A DNA stretch of 64,000 bases, from assembly GCA_964465145.1 (NCBI GenBank), contig CAYXJR010000003.1:47925-111924 (forward strand). Reading direction: 5' to 3'. The notes beneath the pieces were generated by a model that was given only the letters and a program-made list of their open reading frames with translations, was not told where the DNA came from and made no database searches. The translations under genes and the position numbers were made by a program. Positions 44,736 through 53,170 of the stretch are shown piece by piece. Positions within the stretch are counted from its first letter, which is position 1. Every line of letters begins with the position of its first letter. The stretch comes from JAUVKA01 sp964465145. Its GTDB lineage: Bacteria > Bacteroidota > Bacteroidia > Bacteroidales > UBA12481.

Positions 44736-46349
44736 ATGTCACGAAATAAATTATGCTTACTGCCGGCAATCTTCTTAACAATGTGTTTTTGCTCCCAATG
44801 CAAAACAGATAAGAAAGAAAGCTATGAGCTGTCAGAGGTGTCAAACGGATTACACGGATATATTAATTACAGTACAAGTGATCATCCGGAAGGCTTTCGG
44901 GCCGGGATCAGTTTTTACACAGCTGTGTGGCCGCTGATTGATAAACCACTTGCGAACTTCCAGATAGGATTACCCAGCGCATGGGTCGCTCCTGAAAACT
45001 CTGATGTTGATTTCCCTCTTTGCCCTGAAGGAACATATGCCAGGGACAATTGGGATGAACGAGCCCCTACTTATAGTTCAGTATTTCAGACCATTGAAGG
45101 AGGAGTGGGATATTGGCAGGGGAATAAATTCCGTTATAATTCTCCAAAATTCAGTATGAATGCAACCTCGAGTTGTTACGATTTTGAGATTGCTACACCA
45201 GGCTGGTCGTTTTTCTATAGCAGCACTGCTTTGCCCGATGATAAAATGGGAATAGCACAATTGAGTAATAGAATTATTGTTCCTCCCGATGGACTTACTT
45301 TTGTTGGCAATCCGGATGGACAGTTCCTTGGGTATTCCTGGATGGCTTTACCCCTGTTAGATGCCATCGAAGGACCGCCACCAACCGGAGATCAAAGCTG
45401 GACACTTTTCTTGAATACTATGAATTTTAAAGGTCCGGTTGCCTATTATATTGCAGAAACATGGAGCAAAATATCAAAGGACTACAAACCTGATTATGGA
45501 CGCGGACTGGATGCCAGACCCGCTGAGATGGGTGGTGGAGCAATTGAAATTAATACGGTCCCGAAAATTGTTGCTAAAAGCAAGGGGGATACAGTTTTTT
45601 ACAAAATACCTCAGATGAAATTTCCTGTCGATGAGAATGGTAAAACTGTACTTGTCCAGGATGTAAAATATTATTCAAAAGATGCTATTTATAATTCCTT
45701 TAAATCCTGGAGAAATGGAGAAGGATCCTGTAATGGGATATTCGCAAATCAGGGTACATGGGAACCAGAATTGTTTACGAAAATGCCAGCCTTTGATCAG
45801 GATGGAATTGTTCTTGAAAATATGGAAGGAATCTTTAAAACTGAAGTTTTCGGTGACAAAATATTTGGAATGCAATGGAATAATAATGAGGTAACATCAG
45901 CAGGTAATTTTCCGCAATATTATATGCAGGTGGGTGATGGTAAAAGAGTACCCGTATCTGTTGATGATGTACCTCCGGAACTTGTGTCAAAAGAATTTAC
46001 GCTTGCAGAAAAAGGTGAACCATACACTTCCCCTGCATCTGGTTCATGGTCCAATCCGGGATCTGCTTCCAAACCTGAAAATGTTATTCTGGCTGATGGC
46101 TCAACTGTTACGTATTGCTGGTATCGATTTATCGATCAGCCCTCATTACAACAGTTTAACTGGAGCAAAGAAAAGAGGGAAAAACTGCAATTATTAATTG
46201 AAAAGATACATTACCAATGGAGTATCGATACTGAATATATGGCTCCTCCAGGAACCGGGACCCTGGTTTCCCTGGATCCTGAACTTATTGTAAAACCTCC
46301 CAAAGGATTTGAATTGGGATATGTTCCTATTGTTATAGGTCAGAAATAG
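44736..46349 (+). CDS. Unrecognised secreted lipoprotein (cassette 1, gene B)
   Basis: The frame opens at 44679 inside the upstream gene, but ATG 44736 starts a signal peptide (MSRNKLCLLPAIFLTMCFCSQC), giving a 537-residue lipoprotein. The body is aromatic-rich with GISFYTAVWPL, IEGGVGYW, IVPPDGL, SWTLFLNTMNFKGPVAYY, VTYCWYRFIDQPSL, and a closing LIVKPPKGFELGYVPIV. All of these recur in the product of 48466-50139, so the two define one family of about 540 residues. No glycosidase, lyase or peptidase signature was recognised. It always follows a LamG-D protein in this window, which suggests the two products work together. Confidence 0.72.
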   Translation: MSRNKLCLLPAIFLTMCFCSQCKTDKKESYELSEVSNGLHGYINYSTSDHPEGFRAGISFYTAVWPLIDKPLANFQIGLPSAWVAPENSDVDFPLCPEGTYARDNWDERAPTYSSVFQTIEGGVGYWQGNKFRYNSPKFSMNATSSCYDFEIATPGWSFFYSSTALPDDKMGIAQLSNRIIVPPDGLTFVGNPDGQFLGYSWMALPLLDAIEGPPPTGDQSWTLFLNTMNFKGPVAYYIAETWSKISKDYKPDYGRGLDARPAEMGGGAIEINTVPKIVAKSKGDTVFYKIPQMKFPVDENGKTVLVQDVKYYSKDAIYNSFKSWRNGEGSCNGIFANQGTWEPELFTKMPAFDQDGIVLENMEGIFKTEVFGDKIFGMQWNNNEVTSAGNFPQYYMQVGDGKRVPVSVDDVPPELVSKEFTLAEKGEPYTSPASGSWSNPGSASKPENVILADGSTVTYCWYRFIDQPSLQQFNWSKEKREKLQLLIEKIHYQWSIDTEYMAPPGTGTLVSLDPELIVKPPKGFELGYVPIVIGQK

Positions 46350-46375
46350 TAAAAGCCTCGTTAAAACAAATAAAC

Positions 46376-48406
46376 ATGAAATATATCTTCACGCATCTCA
46401 CTCTCTTACTGTTAATTACTCTGGTCGCACAGAATGCAGCCAAGGCACAGACGCCTGTCATGTCATGGGATTTTGAAACTATCAGGGACAGGGTGGCAAT
46501 TGAAGCCTCCACCAATATCGCTGATACCATTGAAGGGAATTTTGAAGGTGTAGAAGGAGTAAGCGGAAACGGATTACGCCTGGATGGATTTACAACCAGG
46601 GTTATCCGTGAAGGAAAAGATATTAAGAAACCCGGTCCGGAATTTACGATTGAGGCATGGGTTTCTTTGGGGGAGTATCCTTTGAACTGGTGTCCGGTGA
46701 TCACTACCGAATCTGATGAGGTGAAAGGATACCGCCTTATGATCGGCCCCTACGGGCAGGTTTCTTTTGAAACTGCGATCAGTGAACAATGGATATCCTG
46801 TACAAGTGCCAATGAGTCAATGCCGCTCAGAAAATGGATGCACCTCACCGGCGTATATACTGAGAATGAAGAAATGGCACTATATATAAATGGTGAATTG
46901 GCGTCAGCAGTGAAGATCACAGGCTCTTTAACCTTCCCTTCCAAGAACAGCTGTATTATCGGGATGGTGGCAGTGCCTCAAAGGCCAAGCAATACTATCA
47001 GGACTTGGGGAACAATCGCAACATACTACGGATTGGATGGGATTATTGATGAAGTAAAGGTTTTCGACAAAGCATTAACTGCCGCCCAGATCAAAGGCGA
47101 TTTTGAAAAGTATAATGTTAAAGCACCTGATATTCAAGAGCGCAGGCTGCCAACAATTGACAAAAATCCGGGTCATTTTGGTGCTTACTATACCAAATTG
47201 AAATACTACCCCGGATGGGACACTCTCTGGCCCGTTGATCAGGATCCTGATATCGTAGTTTGCTTCGACAACAATCCTTCTAAGTTGATTTTCTGGAGAG
47301 GAATAAGGTACGGCCCCGGATGGGTTTCTGAGAATGAAAACTGGATGAGCGATCAAAGCCTTGAAACCTGGGGTAATGGGAAAAATGATATCGAAGGATG
47401 TTTCGAGCATATGCAGGATAGGCATTGCCGTTTTTCACATGTTAGGATCATTGAAAATAATGAAGCACGAGTAGTGGTTCACTGGCGCTATGCATTGGTT
47501 AGTGCTTATGATCACACCTGGATGCCTGATCCCAAAACCGGCTGGGAGTGCTGGGTCGACGAATACTATTATATCTATCCCGATGGATCGGCCATAAGAA
47601 AAGTAGCATGGAATGAGGGGACAACCGGTCGTGCAATACAGTACCAGGAATCATTACCCCTTACCCAGCCTGGTCAGCGTAGCGAAGATGTTATCGAAAC
47701 TGACTACGTGCATGTTGCAGATTATAATAACAATATATTAGCTGTTTCTGTAGTCCCTGACAGTAAGCCTGAGGGTTGGACCGGGAAATATACCATTCAG
47801 CAATTCAATTTCAAATCTGAAAACAAACCTTTTATTTGTTTCGAACCGGGAAATAATATGTGGGTAAGATGGATTGGTGGAGGGTATAACCATTTCCCTG
47901 TAAACCAGGCGCGCAGTGATGGGCGATGGGCCAAAACTACCGACCGCCCTACACATTTCATGAGTTCACCATGCTCAGATCCGCTTATTCACGAGGATGG
48001 TAACCGTCTGTACTGGATTGGCCTGTACGGTATGAATGGCATGAGTATGAACGAGCTGGTAAGCTTTGGCCGTTCGTGGGCCTACGCCCCCGAACTCACT
48101 CTAACAGGTAATGGATGTATATCTAAAGGATACGACAGAGCAGAGAGATGTTACCAGCTGGAAAACACTAATCCTGAGGCCATACCAATCGAATTGACTC
48201 TAAAGGGCAGCAAGGAATCACCAGTTATAAATCCAGCTATCATTGTAAAAAACTGGAAATCAAAAGGGGCAAAGGTTTTTGTGAACGGCAAAGAAAACAC
48301 AAACTGTAAAGTTGGGATTAATCACCAACTCCACGGTGACGACCTGGTAATTTACATTCCCTTAGAAGAATTTGTGCCAGTTAAAATTACCCTTGAACCT
48401 TATTAA
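46376..48406 (+). CDS. Unrecognised secreted LamG-D protein (cassette 2, gene A)
   Basis: A 676-residue secreted protein (signal ends AAKAQ) that lacks the N-terminal D1 domain of its paralogue at 42023-44701. The LamG-like domain (about 25-240) has FTIEAWVSLGEYPLNW, KWMHLTGVYTENEEMALYI and GIIDEVKVFDKAL. The D domain (from about 265) has FGAYYTKLKYY, DIVVCFDN, CRFSHVRIIENNEARVVVHWR and WVDEYYYIYPDGSAIRK. The C-terminal part shows RSWAYAPELTLTG and NPAIIVKNWKSKG, again matching the paralogue (RSWNYAPVLSNVSG, NPCFVIKNWG). Unknown function; a lectin-like domain joined to a conserved domain with clustered polar aromatic residues is consistent with a carbohydrate-active enzyme of an undescribed family. 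Confidence 0.75.
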   Translation: MKYIFTHLTLLLLITLVAQNAAKAQTPVMSWDFETIRDRVAIEASTNIADTIEGNFEGVEGVSGNGLRLDGFTTRVIREGKDIKKPGPEFTIEAWVSLGEYPLNWCPVITTESDEVKGYRLMIGPYGQVSFETAISEQWISCTSANESMPLRKWMHLTGVYTENEEMALYINGELASAVKITGSLTFPSKNSCIIGMVAVPQRPSNTIRTWGTIATYYGLDGIIDEVKVFDKALTAAQIKGDFEKYNVKAPDIQERRLPTIDKNPGHFGAYYTKLKYYPGWDTLWPVDQDPDIVVCFDNNPSKLIFWRGIRYGPGWVSENENWMSDQSLETWGNGKNDIEGCFEHMQDRHCRFSHVRIIENNEARVVVHWRYALVSAYDHTWMPDPKTGWECWVDEYYYIYPDGSAIRKVAWNEGTTGRAIQYQESLPLTQPGQRSEDVIETDYVHVADYNNNILAVSVVPDSKPEGWTGKYTIQQFNFKSENKPFICFEPGNNMWVRWIGGGYNHFPVNQARSDGRWAKTTDRPTHFMSSPCSDPLIHEDGNRLYWIGLYGMNGMSMNELVSFGRSWAYAPELTLTGNGCISKGYDRAERCYQLENTNPEAIPIELTLKGSKESPVINPAIIVKNWKSKGAKVFVNGKENTNCKVGINHQLHGDDLVIYIPLEEFVPVKITLEPY

Positions 48407-48465
48407 TCAGAATGGTTTATTAAATTCCGAAAAAAACAGAACATAAAATTTAAACACATAAAAAG

Positions 48466-50139
48466 ATGAATAATCTCAAATCACTTAAAAAATTTTGCAC
48501 ACTAAAATCTTTCATCGTTATTGTTCTTTTTATTCTGCTTACTCCTCTTGCTTCGGCACAGGAAAATGCAAATAAGTCGATGAAAAAAGGAAATGTTGGC
48601 GGATATTTGATTTCACAAAGAGAGAAAGTTGATGAATCCTATAATGCAGGATATTCAATGTACGTTGCTGCATATCCTCTTCTGCGCGAATATCCCGGCA
48701 GGGAATTTCAATCAGGCCTGTTCGGAACATGGATGCATCCACATTATGACAAACCGCTGCCAGTGGAGAAATTGTATACAGATATTGAAGGTGGACTTGG
48801 TTGGTGGCGCGATACAGAGTATGCAACAGCAACACCAAAATTTATTATGGGCGGAGTGCAGCGCGACTTTGTTGGATGGGCCAACGGACCCGGGGCCGGA
48901 CAAGGAAGGGACTGGAGTAAACCAAAAGGGAAATATGGTGTAGCTCAGCTGAGCCCATGGGTAATATGGCCACCTGATGGACTGAATCTGAAGCAGGGTA
49001 CCTGCGGTGAATTGTTTGGCAGCGGGTATCTGCCTTTGCCATTAACTGAGCCCAAATCGACCACGGCTGGTGCAGATGTTACAACCGGGAATCAATGCTG
49101 GACCTTGTTTCTTAATACTGCGAATTTCAAGGGCCCCGTTGCATTCTTTACCCCTTATTTCTGGACCCGTGCATCAGTTGATGATCCCCGCCTGGATGGC
49201 TTGTTTCTGGATCAACGCCCTTCTGGAGCCAACAAAGCATTTCAGATGGAAACACAGCATATTCACTCATTTGAAGCCACTGACTCAAAGGGTCAGAGAT
49301 ATGCCCGTATGGCTCCCACACAGTATCCCGCCGGACCAGATGGCAATACGGAATTATTGCACCGCCTGATGGTTTATAAAAAAAAGGCTCTTTGGGATGA
49401 TGTTGAGGCCTGGTTTAAGGGAGGAGAAGCAGCCAACAGTAAGATTGATGTGAACGAGGCAGCCCAGCAAGTTTTTAAGAAAGGTGTAAGATCAAACTGG
49501 AGTTTTTATGGAGATCATATTCCTAAGAATCAGCGTGCACTAATGAATATTACTTCTTTTATGGATGTAAATGTCACCGACGACGCAACTCTAAGGGTTC
49601 GCTGGGATGGTGATCTGATCACTAAAAAAGAAACCAAGAACGGATATATTGTCACACTTCCTGAATATTATAAACTGGTGAAACCCGAAAATGATACCAT
49701 TGGTATGTGGATTGCTGTAGCACCTGAGGAGGTGCCGGAAGAAACCGGACTGCACAATGTTGACTTTAGCAATCAGGTCCCAAGAAACAAGACGGCTTAT
49801 GTTACTCCTGAGGATAAAGAGAGTAGCTGGAAAACCCCCGGTCCGGTAGCAGGACCATTCAAGGCGAAACTGGGAGATGGCAGCACTGTGACCTATTACT
49901 GGTATCGGTTTGCCGATCAGCCTGCTCTGCTAAATGCGGATTTGAGTAAGGAGGAGCGGGAAGAATTGCAGCGACGCGTGGAATTGCTTCACAGGAATTG
50001 GACAAAGGACCGCGAATACCTTCCTGCACCCATGTTTGGGGAATTGGCTGAAATTGACCCGGCTCTAATTGTTACTCCACCTAAAGGTATGGAAGTGGGA
50101 TATGTTCCTATTGTTACTCAGCAGGGATTGGAGAAATAG
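48466..50139 (+). CDS. Unrecognised secreted protein (cassette 2, gene B)
   Basis: A 557-residue paralogue of the lipoprotein at 44736-46349. It has an ordinary Sec signal (ending in LASAQ) instead of a lipobox, so it should be periplasmic or released. Shared motifs are GYSMYVAAYPLL, IEGGLGWW, VIWPPDGL, CWTLFLNTANFKGPVAFF, VTYYWYRFADQPAL and LIVTPPKGMEVGYVPIV. A middle region (about 180-330) is also alignable, including LDxRPxxxxxAxxxxT. No family with known function was recognised. The pair B1-lipidated and B2-soluble suggests two cell locations for the same activity. It is followed 26 bp later by a GH127-like gene. Confidence 0.72.
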   Translation: MNNLKSLKKFCTLKSFIVIVLFILLTPLASAQENANKSMKKGNVGGYLISQREKVDESYNAGYSMYVAAYPLLREYPGREFQSGLFGTWMHPHYDKPLPVEKLYTDIEGGLGWWRDTEYATATPKFIMGGVQRDFVGWANGPGAGQGRDWSKPKGKYGVAQLSPWVIWPPDGLNLKQGTCGELFGSGYLPLPLTEPKSTTAGADVTTGNQCWTLFLNTANFKGPVAFFTPYFWTRASVDDPRLDGLFLDQRPSGANKAFQMETQHIHSFEATDSKGQRYARMAPTQYPAGPDGNTELLHRLMVYKKKALWDDVEAWFKGGEAANSKIDVNEAAQQVFKKGVRSNWSFYGDHIPKNQRALMNITSFMDVNVTDDATLRVRWDGDLITKKETKNGYIVTLPEYYKLVKPENDTIGMWIAVAPEEVPEETGLHNVDFSNQVPRNKTAYVTPEDKESSWKTPGPVAGPFKAKLGDGSTVTYYWYRFADQPALLNADLSKEEREELQRRVELLHRNWTKDREYLPAPMFGELAEIDPALIVTPPKGMEVGYVPIVTQQGLEK

Positions 50140-50165
50140 TTAAGAGAGTATCAAACAAAATAGTT

Positions 50166-51941
50166 ATGAAAAATATCTTTTTACTGCTTGCAGTCTTTAT
50201 TGTTGTTCATGCCGAAGGTATCTGCCCCGGAAAAGCAATCTATAATGACGAAATTACTGCAGGAGAAATTAACCAACGGATAAAGATGGCAAGCGACCGG
50301 ATCATGTTTGGTATAATACCAGAAATGTCATCTGATTTTTTATTGGCAGATATCTCTCTTAAACCGGAATTCAAGCGTCGGTTTACAGATTTCAGCGGGG
50401 ATATTTCCGGGCGTTATTTCGATGTTTTATCCTCCTACCCGGCTCAAAACAATCCTATTAACATTAATGAGCTGATGGATGAAGCTCTTCGATACCAGCA
50501 TATGGACGGTCGTTTTGGAAATCCTGATCTTGAGTTTGATGCTGAAAAACTGTCTGGTAAGCAAATGGCTTTGCTTTGGGGAAACGGACGTTTGCTGGTT
50601 GGTATGATGAAATATTATCAAATGGATCGTCAACCCAAAGTGCTTGCTGCAGCAAAAAAACTGGGAGATTTCATCATTGGATGCGCGGATAATTGTATCA
50701 ACCCGCAAGTGGTGGACCGGCTGAAGGATAATGATTACATGGGTTACATTTGTTTTACGCAATTGATGGAAGGATTGGTACTGCTTGGGGATGAAACCAA
50801 GGATGAAAAATACATGCAGACTGCCTCGGAAGTATTCACATTGCTTCCTCCGCCCGGCAAGCAACACAGTCATGGATATCTGAATACCTTATTGGGCACC
50901 CTGATGCTTTACGACCGGACAGGCGAAGCTGAACAATTGAAGTTTGTCACCGACCGCTACAATGAATTGGTCAACTCGCCGGAATATCTGATTTTTGGTG
51001 GCATTCCTGAATATTTTGGAGAAGTGGGTATTTCTGAAGAGGTACGCGATGAAGGTTGCGCAGAAGCTGATTTTATTATGCTGTCGCTGCACTTATGGAA
51101 AACTACAGGAGAAACAGGATACCTTGAAAAATCAGAGCATTGCCTCATCAATCATCTGTTTGCAAACCAGTATCAAACAGGCGATTTCGGGCATAGAAGC
51201 ATCGATCCGAAAATGGGCTTCGTCAATGACAAAAATATTGCAAGGTCATGGTGGTGCTGTAATTTCCATGGCCTGCGTGCCCTTCATGAAGCGAAAGAAA
51301 ATATTTTTACCAGAACGAATAACACGGTTCAATTCAACCTTTACTTCGACGGAGAATATTCCGACAACGAAATCCATTTAACAGCAGAACAAGTAAAAAA
51401 TCACTCCAACCAATTTAAAATTCGTATGATAAAAGTCGGTCCAGATTCACGTCTGGCGGTGCGAAAACCCAGCTGGGCCAGGCAAGTTGAGCTAACTTCC
51501 GCTGGGAAAAAGCTTCGAACGAAGCAGGTAGGTGATTACCTGGTTATTGATCAAAGCCTGCAAGCCGGCGACCAGATTGATGTTGCGGTGGAATATGAGG
51601 TGAAATGGGTTAATCGTGATAAACAGGAAATTGCATTTCCAATTGATGGCAAAGTGCAGGCGGCACTGTTTTATGGTCCCTACCTGATGTCGGTTGACAA
51701 TAACTTTCAACCTTTCTTTGATGCGGAGCCAAATTACAGCAATTATATTGTACTGGCGGATCAGTTGAAATTCAATCCGGAATCGGCACCTGAAGAATCA
51801 AACTTAAAAAACACTTATCTTCTTATGCAGCATATCCATTCTGACATGTTCGGGAAATATCCGGTAGTTTTTAGGCCAATCAGCGAAACCACCTGGCAAT
51901 CACCCTGTGACATCCGGGTATGGTTCACCATAAGCCAATAA
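50166..51941 (+). CDS. GH127-related (clan GH-P type) glycosidase
   Basis: A 591-residue secreted protein with an (alpha/alpha)6 barrel distantly related to the GH127 enzyme at 21974-23998. The Glu-Cys-Cys-Cys cluster is kept: E296 and C298 in DEGCAEAD, and C364-C365 in SWWCCNFHG. Other markers are KQMALLWGNGRLLVGMMKYY and the C-terminal sandwich with VRKPSWARQVEL and FYGPYLMSVDN. It is shorter than the first GH127 and lacks its PPCCPTN wording, so it probably belongs to another GH127/GH146-type subgroup with a different L-arabinofuranoside or related linkage. Activity is likely from the intact metal site. The next gene starts 5 bp after its stop codon. Confidence 0.82.
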   Translation: MKNIFLLLAVFIVVHAEGICPGKAIYNDEITAGEINQRIKMASDRIMFGIIPEMSSDFLLADISLKPEFKRRFTDFSGDISGRYFDVLSSYPAQNNPININELMDEALRYQHMDGRFGNPDLEFDAEKLSGKQMALLWGNGRLLVGMMKYYQMDRQPKVLAAAKKLGDFIIGCADNCINPQVVDRLKDNDYMGYICFTQLMEGLVLLGDETKDEKYMQTASEVFTLLPPPGKQHSHGYLNTLLGTLMLYDRTGEAEQLKFVTDRYNELVNSPEYLIFGGIPEYFGEVGISEEVRDEGCAEADFIMLSLHLWKTTGETGYLEKSEHCLINHLFANQYQTGDFGHRSIDPKMGFVNDKNIARSWWCCNFHGLRALHEAKENIFTRTNNTVQFNLYFDGEYSDNEIHLTAEQVKNHSNQFKIRMIKVGPDSRLAVRKPSWARQVELTSAGKKLRTKQVGDYLVIDQSLQAGDQIDVAVEYEVKWVNRDKQEIAFPIDGKVQAALFYGPYLMSVDNNFQPFFDAEPNYSNYIVLADQLKFNPESAPEESNLKNTYLLMQHIHSDMFGKYPVVFRPISETTWQSPCDIRVWFTISQ

Positions 51942-51946
51942 AAAAG

Positions 51947-53119
51947 ATGAAATCAATAACAAGAATAATGTTAGCAGCGGTCCTGACGGTTGTAGTTTGC
52001 AGCACTGTGATGGCTGCCGGGAAGCCGCTGAAAGTTTATATCCTGGCCGGGCAGTCGAATATGCAGGGTTCAGCTCACTTTAGCACATTTGAAGCTATTG
52101 GTGAGGATCCGGCAACTGCGACGCTTCTCAGTATGATACTCGACAAGAACGGTGATCCTGTTGTCTGCGACAATGCATGGATAAGCTACATCACTCAACA
52201 GGGCGGGCGCGATACACTTATGCAGGGCAAGGTTAAGGTGGGTTACGGTTTTGATCATGAGCGCATTGGACCGGAATACGCGTTTGGCCTTTTTATTGAT
52301 AAAGCGCACGATGAACCAGTCTTGATTATCAAGACCGCCTGGGGCGGAAAATCCCTGGCGGTTGACTTTCGCCCACCCAGTGCCGGACCCTATGAACCCA
52401 GCTTGAAAGAGAAGGAAAGGGGAAATGTACCTGAGAAGGATGAGGTTGGACATTACTACCGTGAAATGATCCGGCACATCAGGGCAACACTAAAAAACGC
52501 AGAGAGCATAAGGAAGATCGTTCCGGGCTACGATCCGGAGCAGGGATATGAACTGGCAGGATTCATATGGTTTCAGGGCTGGAACGATATGTGTAACCGG
52601 CACCATATCGAACAATATACTGAGAATATGATACATTTTATCAGTGATGTGCGTAAAGAATTTGATCAACCTGACCTGCCTTTTATTGTTGGTATTCTGG
52701 GAGTCTATGGGATTGATCCGGATAGTCGAAAGTTCGACAAAGGTTTGCCCGTCACCGATTTTCGCAAGGCACAGTTCGCTGCTGTGGAACAATATGATCT
52801 GAAGGTAGAAGCACAATATCGTGGAAATGTGAAAGCGGTAGATAGTGGCCCCTATTATGAACTCGGGCTTAGCGACATTTACTGGAAGCAGCGGCTGACA
52901 AACGAATGGAAATGGCGCGTAAAACAAGGAGAGATGACTCGGAAGGAGGCCAGAAAAGAACGCGAACGGTATGGTTTTACTGATAGAGGACTAACAAAAA
53001 AGGAACAGAGCATCTGGGATAAGTGTGCGTCAAACGCTGAATATCACTATCTGGGTAGTGGAAAGACCTTTGTTCGCTTTGGTAAGGCTCTTGCAGAAGC
53101 GATGCTCGAAATGGAATAG
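51947..53119 (+). CDS. SASA/CE6-type carbohydrate acetylesterase
   Basis: A 390-residue secreted SGNH-type esterase. The frame opens at 51920 inside the upstream gene, but ATG 51947 begins the signal peptide (MKSITRIMLAAVLTVV...). The nucleophile serine is S37 in the block YILAGQSNMQG. Further conserved parts are WGGKSL, GFIWFQGWNDM and the catalytic-His region AEYHYLGSGKTFVRFGKAL near the C-terminus. Sialate-O-acetylesterase-like (SASA) and CE6 proteins remove acetyl groups from sugars such as xylose or sialic acid; the substrate here cannot be fixed from sequence. In context it probably removes acetyl decorations before glycosidases act. Confidence 0.88.
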   Translation: MKSITRIMLAAVLTVVVCSTVMAAGKPLKVYILAGQSNMQGSAHFSTFEAIGEDPATATLLSMILDKNGDPVVCDNAWISYITQQGGRDTLMQGKVKVGYGFDHERIGPEYAFGLFIDKAHDEPVLIIKTAWGGKSLAVDFRPPSAGPYEPSLKEKERGNVPEKDEVGHYYREMIRHIRATLKNAESIRKIVPGYDPEQGYELAGFIWFQGWNDMCNRHHIEQYTENMIHFISDVRKEFDQPDLPFIVGILGVYGIDPDSRKFDKGLPVTDFRKAQFAAVEQYDLKVEAQYRGNVKAVDSGPYYELGLSDIYWKQRLTNEWKWRVKQGEMTRKEARKERERYGFTDRGLTKKEQSIWDKCASNAEYHYLGSGKTFVRFGKALAEAMLEME

Positions 53120-53170
53120 GATTGATTGTTTATTGCAAGGAATTTAAATACAATAATAGAAATACGTATC

